Positions 18,851 to 27,250 are shown, counted from the stretch's first letter. The stretch: DNA of 64,000 nucleotides from Actinomyces sp. AC-20-1 (GCF_023369555.1 NZ_JACJVC010000016.1:1-64000), one strand, 5' to 3'. A program made the numbers and translations. Notes: generated by a model from the letters alone, not told the origin.

Positions 18851-18867
18851 AGTTTCCGATTGTTGCC
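18851..18867 (-). promoter_or_regulatory. Direct-repeat element, site d (oxidoreductase/isomerase operon promoter)
   Basis: Reverse-strand GGCAACAATCGGAAACT: GGCAAC and GGAAAC with 10-base phase. TAGCCT, a good -10, begins 25 bases downstream (18820-18825), giving a leader of roughly 145 bases. Confidence 0.5.
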
Positions 18868-18888
18868 ACCGAGACCGGTCGACGAGGC

Positions 18889-18904
18889 GGGCCCTGGTGG
18901 GCCC
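18889..18904 (-). terminator. Weak hairpin after the MFS gene
   Basis: GGGCCC, loop TGGT, GGGCCC: a short 6-bp stem directly beyond the MFS stop at 18914. It may be a terminator but is weak. Confidence 0.35.
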
Positions 18905-18913
18905 CGTGCCGGC

Positions 18914-20209
18914 TCAGCGGGTGGTGGTCTCTGGTGTCTTCCCGGGTCTGAGGGCGAGGACGGCGAGGGAGTAGAGCAGCGGGATGACGGCGCACACGAG
19001 CAGGGCGGGGCGCAGACCGGTGCCGGAGTCCTGGGGCAGGAGCGCGGCGAGCGAGGAGAGCAGGCTGCCATTGGTGGCGGAGGCGGCCAGGCTGCCGGCA
19101 CCGGCGGGGCCGAGGGTGGCGCCGGCGTCGCCGAAGAGGGCGATGACGGCGAACATGGCGCCGCCCCCGGCGGGGAAGCGGGCGGCGGTCAGCGAGGTGG
19201 CGCCCGGCCACATGAGGGCGACGAAGAGGCCGGTGGCGGCACAGGCCAGCAGGGTCACCGTGCTGACCGGGGAGGTGGCGGCGAGGAGGTAGCAGGCGGT
19301 GGCGCCCAGGCCGCAGACGACGAGGGTGGGGCGCAGCGGCACGCGGTCCCCGAGCACGCCGTAGGCGGTGCGGGCGATGGCCATGAGCAGGGCGAGCAGG
19401 CCGGGGCCGAGCAGGTCGCCAACCTCCTTGCTCACGCCCGTGCCCTGCTGGGCGAAGAAGCTCGACCACTGGCTCATCGTCAGCTCGCTCGCGCCGCCGA
19501 GCGCCATGAGGGCCAGGGCGAGGAGGAAGGCGGGGGCGCCGAGGAGGGAGCGCAGGCTCGTGCGCTGCTCGTCGGGGACGGTGTCCGGCATGGGCACGCG
19601 GGTGAGGATGAGGCCGTTGAGGGCGGGGACGAGGGCCCACAGGGCGGGAAGGAGCCACCAGTGCTCAGGGCCGACGACGGCGAGCAGTGCGGTGGTGCCC
19701 AGGACGACGGCGAGCTGTCCCCAGCAGTAGAAGGAGTGCAGCAGGGCCATGCCGGACTCCTTGGAGCGTCCGGGCTCGGCGGGCATGTGCTCGATGATGG
19801 GGCTGGCGAGGACCTCGGTGAGCCCGCCTCCGACGGCGTAGACGGTGGCGGCCAGGCACAGGCCGGCGAAGGGGGCGCCGAGCAGGGGCGGCAGGAGGGC
19901 GAGCAGGAGCAGGCCGCTGGCGGCCAGGACGTGGGCCAGGACCATGAGGGGCCGGTAGCCGACGCGGTCGACGAGGCGGACGCAGACGGCGTCGGTGACG
20001 AGCTGGACGGCGAAGTTGAGGGAGGCGAGCAGCCCGAGCTGGGCGACGTCGATGCCCAGGCGCTCGTGGAAGACGACGAAGAGCAGCGGGGCGAGGTTGT
20101 TGACGATGGCCTGGACGACGAAGGCCCCGTAGGTGGAGCGACGGGCGGCGGTCCAGCTGCTCAGGGGGCGGGTCGGGGCGGGGTGCGCGCTCGTGGTGCT
20201 GCTCGTCAT
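18914..20209 (-). CDS. MFS transporter
   Basis: 431 residues, about 12 hydrophobic segments. The loop after helix 2 (VRLVDRVGYRPLMVLAH) is a motif-A-like D-R-x-G-x-R-P, and the matching C-half loop is YGVLGDRVPLRPTLVV, consistent with the two 6-helix halves of the major facilitator fold. GAGGACC precedes the ATG. It lies upstream of, and on the same strand as, the oxidoreductase/isomerase module and may import its substrate. A separate promoter with an inverted repeat controls it. Substrate unassigned. Confidence 0.8.
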   Translation of the reverse strand: MTSSTTSAHPAPTRPLSSWTAARRSTYGAFVVQAIVNNLAPLLFVVFHERLGIDVAQLGLLASLNFAVQLVTDAVCVRLVDRVGYRPLMVLAHVLAASGLLLLALLPPLLGAPFAGLCLAATVYAVGGGLTEVLASPIIEHMPAEPGRSKESGMALLHSFYCWGQLAVVLGTTALLAVVGPEHWWLLPALWALVPALNGLILTRVPMPDTVPDEQRTSLRSLLGAPAFLLALALMALGGASELTMSQWSSFFAQQGTGVSKEVGDLLGPGLLALLMAIARTAYGVLGDRVPLRPTLVVCGLGATACYLLAATSPVSTVTLLACAATGLFVALMWPGATSLTAARFPAGGGAMFAVIALFGDAGATLGPAGAGSLAASATNGSLLSSLAALLPQDSGTGLRPALLVCAVIPLLYSLAVLALRPGKTPETTTR

Positions 20210-20253
20210 TGAGGTCCTCGGGTGCTCTCGTGGGGCTGTCGTGGCTGAGAGCC

Positions 20254-20292
20254 AGCCTACACACGCTACTTACTAGTTACTCGATAGCGTGT
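20254..20292 (-). promoter_or_regulatory. Promoter and inverted-repeat operator of the MFS gene
   Basis: ACACGCTA (20261-20268) and TAGCGTGT (20285-20292) form an 8-bp inverted repeat around an AT-rich 16-base centre with ACTAGT. On the reverse strand TAGGCT (20254-20259) follows as a likely -10. The repeat would cover the -35 region. The remainder of the gap to 20522 holds only a weak 6-bp hairpin (20469-20490) behind the HNH gene. Confidence 0.5.
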
Positions 20293-20522
20293 CGCTGGTT
20301 CTGCTCTCCGGCCCCGCCCGCCCGACGCCCTCGGCCAGCGCCCTGGGCCAGCACGCTGGACTAGCCCCCTCGGTCTGGCCTGCCGCACGGTCCACCGCCA
20401 GGCACCGGGCCGGCACGCTCCGGCCCGCGGGGCGGCACGAGGTGTGCGGCGTCGGCTGCACCGGGTCCGGCCGGGGCCACCTCGCCGGCCCACCCCGCCC
20501 CGGAGGCAGGGACGGGGCACGC

Positions 20523-23500
20523 TCAGAAGGGCGGGACCTCGTCGAGCAGGGGTGCGAGGCCCAGGGCGTGCAGGGCCCGGTCGTAGGGGACGGACTCGAA
20601 GGCTCCGGCGCTCTCACCGGGGCGCGGGCCGTAGGTCTCGAGCACCGGCCGCCTCTCTATCGGCGCCCGAGCCTGGGTCTGCGCGCGGGGCCGGTCCCGG
20701 CCCTGCACCCGCGCCCGGGACTGGGCCTGATCCTGGGGCTGAGCCCGGCCCCACGCCCGAGCCTGGGCCTGGGGCTGAGCCCGGTCCCACGCCCGAGCCT
20801 GGGCCTGGGCCTGGGCCCGGGGCCGGAGCGGGACAGGGGCATCGGCCGCGGCGGCGAGCTCAAGCCCTTTCTCGAGCCGGGCGATGACGGGCGCGGTCAG
20901 CGCCCGCTCGAGCCACGCGGGCACCCGCCCACCGGGACGGGTGGCACCCCTGGGGCCGACGCGCTGGGGCAGACGGCGCACGCTGCCGTCCGGGCGGCGC
21001 TCGTAACGCGCCCCGGTGGGAGTGCGCCAGGTCAGGGCACCCTCGGAGGTGCGGGTCAGCGCCCAGCCGGGGGTGTGCTTGAGGCGGTGGTGGGCCTCGC
21101 ACAGGGTGGTGAGGTTGTCCAGGCTGGTGGTGCCTCCCTCGCCCCAGGCCCGCACATGGTCGATATCGCACCGCCCGGCGGACACCTGGCACCCGGGGTG
21201 GGTGCACGAGACGTCGCGGGCACGCACGAGGTCGGCCAAGGCGGCCGGGGGCCGGTAGCGGGTACGGCCGACGTCGAGGACCGTGCCACTGAGCGGGTCG
21301 GTGACCAGCCGCCGCCACGTCCCCCCGGCGGCCAGCGCACGAGCGACGGCGGCCGGGACGGGTGCGGTGCGCCCGCCCACCGTGAGGGTGGCGACCTGGG
21401 CTGCGGGCGCGGCCGGGGAGGCGGGACCGGCCAGCACGTCCGGAGCATCTGGGGCGGCGGGACCTGCCGGAGCGTCCGGTGCGGCCGGGGCGACAGTCCT
21501 CAGGGCAGGCGGCGCCGCCTCGGCGACCAAGACGGTCGGCGCCCCTGTGTGGGCCAGCACGGCCGGGGCGGCGGGGCTGCCGGGCGCACTGCTGCCAGGG
21601 TCGGCGGGAGCAGGCGTGTCGAGCAGGTCGACGAGGTGGTCGAGGGGAACGGTGACGTCGACCTGGACACTCAGGCCCGGCGGCGGGAAGACGGGCTCGT
21701 GGCCCGACGGGCTCCACCACGCACTGGTTGAGCCCACCAGACCACTGAGCGAGGCCAGCAACCGAGTCAGGGGCACCCCATCGGGCAGCAGCTCGGGCTG
21801 GCGGCAGGTGCCGTCCCGCACGCCAGCAGAGCTCACCACATCCGCACCGTCCACGACATCCGCGCCATTCAGAGCACCCACTGCGCCCACAGCCCCCACG
21901 GCGTCCGCACTGCTCGCGGCGCCCACAGCATCCAGACGTTCCGCCAGACCCGTTCCAACAGCTGCGGTTGGAGCGGCCGCGGCGCTCGCAGTACCAGACG
22001 GGCGCGCAGCACCCGCCGCGTCGACCGCGCAGGCCACGTCCACAGCACCCGCCGCGTCGACCGCGCAGGCCACGTCCACAGCACCCGCCGGATCCACCGC
22101 GGCCGCGGCACCCGGTGCTCTCGAAGTGGCCGACATACCCGCTGCACTCGGGGCCTCGACAGTGCTCGTGACCTCGGCAGTGCTCGCGTCTCTCACTGCG
22201 CCCGCGGCGCCCGAGAGAGTCGCGGGCTGCGCAGCGGACTGCGCCACAGCCCGTGCTGCGGCGGCCTGGCTGCCGCGCAGCGCGGCCAGGGTCATGCCGG
22301 TGAGCGCGTCGGCACGCAGCTGGCCCAGGCTCCGCTGGTCCCCCATGGCCCGAGCACTGGCGGCCACGGCGTCGAGCGTGGCGTCGATGAGGAACGCGTC
22401 CGGCGTAGGCAGCAGCAGGCTCATCTGACTCACGCCCTCACCAGCAGGACGCGGACGGCTGACCCGGCGCCCCGCGCTGTTCCTCCGGCGGCGTTCGCCG
22501 GCCCCCTCGGGGTCCAGGACGGCCAGCGCCCGGTCCAGGTCCTTGGCCAGCTGCGAGTGGGTGCGGTGCGGCGCACCCGGCAGCACCTGCTCCTGGACCA
22601 CGCGGGCGACACCAGGATCCTCGCCCCTGAGCCGACGGACCACGAGCCCAGCCTTGGCCTCATCGACCAACCCAGCACGGTGCAGGCGCTCAACAGGAGC
22701 AAGCGGGCCGCCCAGAAGAGCCTCACCCCGCTCAATGACCTGGCCGGCACGGGTGCGCGAGACACCCAACCGGCAGGCGATCTCACTAGAGGCGTTGAAG
22801 ACGCGCTCGTCGCGGCTGGGACGGGGCGCAGCGGCGCTCCACTCGTCCGCCCGAGTGGACATGTCGGCGGTGCGCGCCAGCAGCGCCGCGAGCACCGCCT
22901 CGGCCCAGCCCGCCCAGGCCCGAAGCCGCGAGGCCGCAGCAAGCAGCTCGCCCACAGCCTCGGCCCCCAGAGCAGCCACCATGGCAGCCCCACCACCAGC
23001 CGCGTCCAGGCGCTGACCGGCAGCGGCATCCAGCAGGGACCGCTCCGCAGGGTCGAGAAGATGAGGAGGAAAGGCGGTCTGACGCGGATCCTGCGGGCGC
23101 CCGCCCCGGCCGCCGGCCGGGGCCCCACCGGACGACGGCACGCGAACAGCGCCCTCGGAGGCCGGCGCCCCAACAGCACCCTCAGCACTCGACGCACCGG
23201 CAGCCCCCTGAGAGGTCTGCGCGCCGGCGGCGCCCTCGACCCCACGGGAGGGGACCGAGACACCACCACCCGCAGCCGGCCAGGAGTCAGCGTCATCCTC
23301 CGCGACGAGCAGGTGGGACAGAACCTCCTCCAGCACGACGGCGAGGTCCCCGCCCGGAGCCATGGCCGACAACCGGTCCAGCAGGGCGTCACGAGAACCA
23401 AGACGGTCGAGAGGGTCGCGAAAGCCGGGCGAGCCAGCCTCCGCCCCAGTGGACACAGCAGCTCCGGCGGGTAGGACAGTCCCGGCGAGGCCCTTGGCAG

Positions 23501-23582
23501 GTCCAGCAGTCCCGGCCAGCGCAGATGGCGACACGCCACCCGCGCCTACCAGGGTCACTCCACCCACCACCGCTTCGAACAT
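20523..23582 (-). CDS. DUF222 / HNH endonuclease (13E12-repeat family), repeat-expanded
   Basis: 1019 residues, roughly double the usual 450-550. The DUF222 region lies in the N-terminal half (ARTADMSTRADEWS, CRLGVSRTRAGQVIERGEALL). The HNH nuclease lies near residues 785-835: CTHPGCQVSAGRCDIDHVRAW, then LTTLCEAHHRLKHTPGW, with the Cys pair, His-Asp-His and Asn/His metal residues intact. The extra length is low-complexity: Ala/Val/Ser-rich linkers, a 12-residue tandem repeat (AVDVACAVDAAG, about 502-525) and a second 12-residue repeat near the C-terminus (RAWGRAQPQAQA). The family role is unknown; mycobacterial members are SOS-regulated. The ATG overlaps a LexA-like half box and appears leaderless. 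Confidence 0.85.
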   Translation of the reverse strand: MFEAVVGGVTLVGAGGVSPSALAGTAGPAKGLAGTVLPAGAAVSTGAEAGSPGFRDPLDRLGSRDALLDRLSAMAPGGDLAVVLEEVLSHLLVAEDDADSWPAAGGGVSVPSRGVEGAAGAQTSQGAAGASSAEGAVGAPASEGAVRVPSSGGAPAGGRGGRPQDPRQTAFPPHLLDPAERSLLDAAAGQRLDAAGGGAAMVAALGAEAVGELLAAASRLRAWAGWAEAVLAALLARTADMSTRADEWSAAAPRPSRDERVFNASSEIACRLGVSRTRAGQVIERGEALLGGPLAPVERLHRAGLVDEAKAGLVVRRLRGEDPGVARVVQEQVLPGAPHRTHSQLAKDLDRALAVLDPEGAGERRRRNSAGRRVSRPRPAGEGVSQMSLLLPTPDAFLIDATLDAVAASARAMGDQRSLGQLRADALTGMTLAALRGSQAAAARAVAQSAAQPATLSGAAGAVRDASTAEVTSTVEAPSAAGMSATSRAPGAAAAVDPAGAVDVACAVDAAGAVDVACAVDAAGAARPSGTASAAAAPTAAVGTGLAERLDAVGAASSADAVGAVGAVGALNGADVVDGADVVSSAGVRDGTCRQPELLPDGVPLTRLLASLSGLVGSTSAWWSPSGHEPVFPPPGLSVQVDVTVPLDHLVDLLDTPAPADPGSSAPGSPAAPAVLAHTGAPTVLVAEAAPPALRTVAPAAPDAPAGPAAPDAPDVLAGPASPAAPAAQVATLTVGGRTAPVPAAVARALAAGGTWRRLVTDPLSGTVLDVGRTRYRPPAALADLVRARDVSCTHPGCQVSAGRCDIDHVRAWGEGGTTSLDNLTTLCEAHHRLKHTPGWALTRTSEGALTWRTPTGARYERRPDGSVRRLPQRVGPRGATRPGGRVPAWLERALTAPVIARLEKGLELAAAADAPVPLRPRAQAQAQARAWDRAQPQAQARAWGRAQPQDQAQSRARVQGRDRPRAQTQARAPIERRPVLETYGPRPGESAGAFESVPYDRALHALGLAPLLDEVPPF
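20735..20806. repeat. 36-bp tandem repeat in the HNH gene 3' end
   Basis: Two copies of a 36-bp unit beginning GGGGCTGAGCCCGG start at 20735 and 20771, nearly identical (one C/T change seen). Shorter GCCTGG-rich units continue to about 20820. In frame it encodes a 12-residue Ala/Arg/Gln/Trp/Pro repeat. Confidence 0.8.
22008..22079. repeat. 36-bp tandem repeat in the HNH gene centre
   Basis: Two identical 36-bp units (22008-22043, 22044-22079) starting AGCACCCGCCGCGTCGACC, followed by a partial third copy. In frame they encode AVDVACAVDAAG. Same period as the 3' repeat but a different sequence. Confidence 0.85.
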
Positions 23583-23590
23583 ATGTACAG
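23575..23590. promoter_or_regulatory. LexA-like SOS box on the HNH start codon
   Basis: TCGAACATATGTACAG compared with the actinobacterial SOS box TCGAAC-N4-GTTCGA: one half perfect, 9 of 12 consensus positions in total. It covers the start codon (23580-23582). Confidence 0.5.
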
Positions 23591-23594
23591 TCTA
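23589..23594 (-). promoter_or_regulatory. Leaderless -10 of the HNH gene
   Basis: Reverse-strand TAGACT, then six bases, then ATG. Transcription would begin at or next to the A of the start codon. A possible -35 (TTCCGT) lies 17 bases upstream. The 336-base gap 23583-23918 has no other gene; it contains a 21-bp direct repeat at 23846 and 23872. Confidence 0.5.
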
Positions 23595-23845
23595 CTACGG
23601 GAACGCCGCGTACGGAACCCCAAGAACACTGCAGCTCCAAGCGAATCCGTCCACCAGGACCGCAGCTCACGATGCTGCCGACGGCAGCATCACGGCCGAC
23701 GACAGCCGTGCCCCCACCTGCGACGGCCATGGCGGCACGCACCCCCTGCCGTCGCCCATCCGAGGCACCGACCCCGGCCCCGGGGACATCCCCACGCCGC
23801 TCATGACTCGTACCAGGCAACACCCGGCTTCGTTCACACCCGGCA

Positions 23846-23892
23846 CCACTCCCGCCCGGCACCACCCAGAGCCACTCCCGCCCGGCACCACC
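23846..23892. repeat. 21-bp direct repeat upstream of the ClC gene
   Basis: CCACTCCCGCCCGGCACCACC is present at 23846-23866 and 23872-23892 (26-base period), with a third partial copy of CCCGGCACCAC just before. Function unknown. Confidence 0.7.
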
Positions 23893-23905
23893 TCCGGCAT
23901 CCCTC

Positions 23906-23911
23906 TATCCT
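23906..23911 (+). promoter_or_regulatory. Leaderless -10 of the ClC gene
   Basis: TATCCT followed by seven bases and the ATG at 23919 places the transcription start on the A of the ATG. No Shine-Dalgarno sequence is visible before this start. Confidence 0.45.
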
Positions 23912-23918
23912 CGTGGCG

Positions 23919-25196
23919 ATGCCCCGCTCCCCCGTCCACCCCTGTGCCAGCGCCTCCCACACTGTCCGGCTGCTGCTCGCCGTCGTCCTGGCCGGTGCGG
24001 CCGCCGGGCTCGTGGGGATCGCGATGGCCCTGCTCCTGGAGGGCTTCGAGACACTCTTCTACGGCGTCGCCGAGGGCTCGCTGCCCGAGCGCGTCGAGGC
24101 GGCCACCACTGCCAGGCGCGTGCTCGCCCCCGCGGTGGGCGGCTTGCTCGCCGGGGTCCTGTGGTGGTGGCAGCGCGCCACCGGCGGTGTCATCGGTGTC
24201 GAGCGCGTCGTCGCGGACCTCAGTGGGGACAGCGCCCGCCGGATGGGGCTCCTGCGACCCTTCGGGGACGCGGTGCTCCAGGTCCTCACGGTCGGCTCGG
24301 GCAACTCGGTGGGCCGTGAGGGTGCCCCGCGGCTGGCGGCGGGGGCCGTCGCCGTCCGGGTGGCACGCAGTCTGGGGCTGGACCGCTCCTGGGGGCCGCT
24401 GCTCGTCGCCTCCGCTGCAGGTGCGGGGCTGGCAGCGATGTACAACGCCCCGCTGGGCGGGGCCGCCTACGCCGTTGAGCTCGTCATGCTCTCCGGCACC
24501 CGACGACGGGGAGCACTGCTCGCCATTCCGGTGAGCGTCGTCGCCACGCTCGTGTCCTGGCTGCACTCGGGCGGGCGCGCCAGCCTCGAGATGCCGCTCG
24601 CCCCGTTCGGCTGGGCGGCGCTGGTCGGCTGCCTCGTCGTCGTGCCCGTGGCGGCCGGGGCGGGGTGGGCGGCGCGCGGCCTGTGGGCGTGGGTGCGCGC
24701 GCACCCGCTGCCGGGGCGCTGGACGCTGCCGCTGGGGATCGGGGCCGCGGGCCTGCTGACCGGGACCGCCTCCTTGTGGCTTCCCGTGCTGCTGGGCAAC
24801 GGCCGCGACGCCTTCCAGGCGGCCCTGCTCTGCCCCACGTCGGCGGCTGCCGCGACGGCGCTGCTCGGCGTCGTCGTCCTCAAGCCGTTGCTCACGGCCG
24901 CCACGCTCGGGGCGGGGGCCACGGGCGGGCTGCTGGCCCCCTCCTTCTCGCTGGGCGCCAGCGCGGGCGCGCTCGGAGCCCTGGGACTGGGAGCGCTGGG
25001 GCTGCCGGCGAGCGTGAGCGCGGCGGCCCTGGCGGGTGCCGGCGTCACCCTGGGGGTCACGCAGCGGGCCCCGGTCTTCGCGGCGGTCTTCGTGTGGGAG
25101 CTGACTCGCGGGCCGGTGTGGATGCTGCCCGTGCTGCTGGGGTCGTGCTGGTGCGCCTGCGCCCTCACCAGCGGCCGGCCGGACCAGCGCTCCTGA
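23919..25196 (+). CDS. ClC-family chloride channel or antiporter
   Basis: 425 residues from the ATG at 23919. Earlier in-frame codons to 23583 are Pro/Arg/His-rich and not ClC-like; GTG 23913 is possible but would precede the inferred transcript start. The ClC selectivity motif GSGNSVGREGAPRLAAG (GREGP type, with Ala in place of the usual Pro-adjacent pattern) and the later GAGATGGLLAPSFSLGA (GGxFxP-like) are visible, with about 10-12 membrane helices. It transports Cl-, or F- in some bacterial clades. No gating glutamate change can be judged beyond Glu in GREG being present. Confidence 0.88.
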   Translation: MPRSPVHPCASASHTVRLLLAVVLAGAAAGLVGIAMALLLEGFETLFYGVAEGSLPERVEAATTARRVLAPAVGGLLAGVLWWWQRATGGVIGVERVVADLSGDSARRMGLLRPFGDAVLQVLTVGSGNSVGREGAPRLAAGAVAVRVARSLGLDRSWGPLLVASAAGAGLAAMYNAPLGGAAYAVELVMLSGTRRRGALLAIPVSVVATLVSWLHSGGRASLEMPLAPFGWAALVGCLVVVPVAAGAGWAARGLWAWVRAHPLPGRWTLPLGIGAAGLLTGTASLWLPVLLGNGRDAFQAALLCPTSAAAATALLGVVVLKPLLTAATLGAGATGGLLAPSFSLGASAGALGALGLGALGLPASVSAAALAGAGVTLGVTQRAPVFAAVFVWELTRGPVWMLPVLLGSCWCACALTSGRPDQRS

Positions 25197-25278
25197 GACA
25201 CCGTCCCTGAGACACCGCCCCCTGAGAGCCCTTCCCTGGGACAGCACCCACTGGGACAGCACCCACCAGGACGGTGTC
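25192..25278. repeat. Repeat-dense spacer after the ClC gene
   Basis: Contains CCTGAGACACCG twice (25192, 25206), the 15-bp unit CTGGGACAGCACCCA twice in tandem (25236-25265), and a 10-bp inverted repeat (GACACCGTCC 25197-25206, GGACGGTGTC 25269-25278) that would fold the whole block. No coding potential seen. Confidence 0.7.
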
Positions 25279-25316
25279 ACTCGGACGCCATGACCGGGCG
25301 AGGCGCACCGAGGCGG

Positions 25317-25359
25317 CGGCGGGGCCGCGACCTGCTCGCAGCGAACCGCGGCCCCGCCG
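25317..25359. terminator. Bidirectional terminator, ClC and GH13 genes
   Basis: 13-bp perfect stem (25317-25329 with 25347-25359), 17-base loop, in the convergent gap between the ClC gene and the GH13 gene that ends at 25394. Confidence 0.75.
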
Positions 25360-25393
25360 TCGTCCCGCACCTGCCCCCTCAGGGCCGGTGCAC

Positions 25394-27250
25394 TCAGACA
25401 GTGCGTCGCAGGATGACGGAGTCCCAGCCCCCCAGGTGCTCGGGGGCGCCGGTGCCGGAGGCGGCGGCATCATCAACCGGCAGGGAGGCGAGGAGCACCC
25501 GCTCGGCGTCGGACCACTCGTCCAGGTCCACCCCCTGGGCAGCGAGCAGGGCACACAGGTCGGAGCCCTCTCCCAGCGCGACGCCCTGGCGGGTGAGACT
25601 GGCCAGCAGCAGGACCTGCTCGCGCTCGCCGTCGGCGCGCACGTGCTCGCGCAGCACGCACCAGGTGCCGGCCTCACCGGCGTCCAGCAGGCGGAAGGTG
25701 CCCAGGGCGACGGCGTCGTCGCAGTGCCGCAGGGCGATGAGGGCCCGGTAGTGCTCGAAGACGCTGCCGGGCACGCCCACCTGGGCGGCGGCGTTGACCT
25801 GCGGGTAGTTGGGGGTGACGTCGATCCAGGGGGCGGCGGTGGTGAAGCCGGCCTGGGGGCCGTCGTCCCACTGGACGGGCGTGCGGGCGTTGTCGCGCGA
25901 GCTGGTCGTCATGGAGGCCAGCACGGCGGCAGGGTCGTCGCCGTGGGCGACGCGCTCGTGGTAGTGGTTGACGGACTCCAGGTCCCGGTAGGAGGCCAGG
26001 CCCGTGAAGACCGTGTTGGTCTGCCCGATCTCCTCTCCCTGGTAGACGTAGGGCGTGCCGCGGTGCAGGTGCAGGACGCTGGCGAGCGTCCTGGCGCTGA
26101 TCTCGCGCCAGGCGGGGTCGTCGTCGCCGAAGCGGGAGACGGCGCGGGGCTGGTCGTGGTTGTCCCAGTAGCTCGACCCCCATCCGAGCTCGCCGGTCAC
26201 GCGGCCGGCGTCGTCGACGGCGGGGGCCAGGGCCGCCTGCCAGGCGGCGAGGTTGTCCTTGAGGGCAGCCATGTCCACGGGGCGGGGGTCGAACTTGCCA
26301 CCGGGGCCCTCGGCCAGGCCCACGTGCTCGAACTGGAAGACCATGTCGAGCTCGCCGCGGGCGGGGTCGGTGTAGAGCGGCGCGTCCGCGAGGGTGACGC
26401 CCGGCGCCTCCCCGACGGTGAGGATGTGGCGGCGGCGCGGGGCGAGGACCGTCTCGTTCATCTCGTGGAGGAACTCGTGGATGCGCGGGCCGTTGGCGAC
26501 GGCGGCGAAGCCCGAGCCGTAGAGGTCGCCCTCCCCCCGGGGCCCGTCGGCCAGCGGGTAGGTCTTGGAGATGAGGTTGATGACGTCCATGCGGAAGCCG
26601 TCGACGCCGCGGTCGAGCCAGCGGCCCATCATGTCGTAGACGGCGGCGCGGACCTCGGGGTTCTCCCAGTTGAGGTCCGGCTGCTTGACGGAGAACAGGT
26701 GGAGGTAGAACTCGCCGGTGGCCTCGTCCCACTGCCAGGCGGAGCCGGAGAAGGCCGAGCCCCAGTTGGTGGGCTCGGTCCCGGGCTCGCCCGGGACCAG
26801 GCCCGCGACCTCGCGCGCCGGGCGCCAGATGTACCAGTCGCGCTTGGGGTTGTCGCGTGAGGAGCGGGACTGGGCGAACCAGGGGTGCTCGTCGCTGGTG
26901 TGGTTGACGACGAGGTCCATGACCAGGCGCATGCCGCGCGCGTGCAGGCCCGCGATGAGGTCGTCGAGGTCCTTCAGACTGCCGAAGAGGGGGTCGATGT
27001 CCTCGTAGTCGCTGATGTCGTAGCCGTTGTCGTCCTGGGGGGAGCGGTAGACGGGGCTGAGCCACACGACGTCGACGCCGAGGGCGTCGAGGTGGTCGAG
27101 ACGGCTCGTGATGCCGGGGATGTCGCCGTAGCCGTCGCCGTCGGTGTCCTGGAAGGAGCGGGGGTAGACCTGGTAGACGACGGCGCGGCGCCACCAGTCG
27201 GCCTCCTGGCCGACGTGGCGGGGGCTGGTGACGAGGGCGGGGTGGCTCAT
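25394..27250 (-). CDS. Oligo-1,6-glucosidase-like alpha-glucosidase (GH13)
   Basis: 618 residues from the ATG at 27250, behind AGGAGG. The barrel starts WWRRAVVYQVYPRSFQDTDGDG. Catalytic residues: Asp222 in GFRMDVIN, Glu281 in TVGEAPG, Asp366 in DNHDQPR. Val after the nucleophile (MDV-I-N) is the signature linked to alpha-1,6 preference in oligo-1,6-glucosidases; the alpha-1,4 type has Thr. It hydrolyses isomaltose and short isomaltooligosaccharides in the cytoplasm (no signal peptide). It runs toward the ClC gene and has its own promoter at 27367, with no operon partner. Confidence 0.93.
   Translation of the reverse strand: MSHPALVTSPRHVGQEADWWRRAVVYQVYPRSFQDTDGDGYGDIPGITSRLDHLDALGVDVVWLSPVYRSPQDDNGYDISDYEDIDPLFGSLKDLDDLIAGLHARGMRLVMDLVVNHTSDEHPWFAQSRSSRDNPKRDWYIWRPAREVAGLVPGEPGTEPTNWGSAFSGSAWQWDEATGEFYLHLFSVKQPDLNWENPEVRAAVYDMMGRWLDRGVDGFRMDVINLISKTYPLADGPRGEGDLYGSGFAAVANGPRIHEFLHEMNETVLAPRRRHILTVGEAPGVTLADAPLYTDPARGELDMVFQFEHVGLAEGPGGKFDPRPVDMAALKDNLAAWQAALAPAVDDAGRVTGELGWGSSYWDNHDQPRAVSRFGDDDPAWREISARTLASVLHLHRGTPYVYQGEEIGQTNTVFTGLASYRDLESVNHYHERVAHGDDPAAVLASMTTSSRDNARTPVQWDDGPQAGFTTAAPWIDVTPNYPQVNAAAQVGVPGSVFEHYRALIALRHCDDAVALGTFRLLDAGEAGTWCVLREHVRADGEREQVLLLASLTRQGVALGEGSDLCALLAAQGVDLDEWSDAERVLLASLPVDDAAASGTGAPEHLGGWDSVILRRTV

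Noticed and set aside
20735-22079. Regular 36-bp repeats suggesting a CRISPR array
   Set aside because: Only two full copies at each place, adjoining with no spacers, and in frame within a coding sequence; no cas genes nearby.
23583-23918. Extended N-terminus of the ClC protein from 23583
   Set aside because: Pro/His/Arg-rich, repeat-containing, and divergent from the HNH start; a -10 element lies within it.
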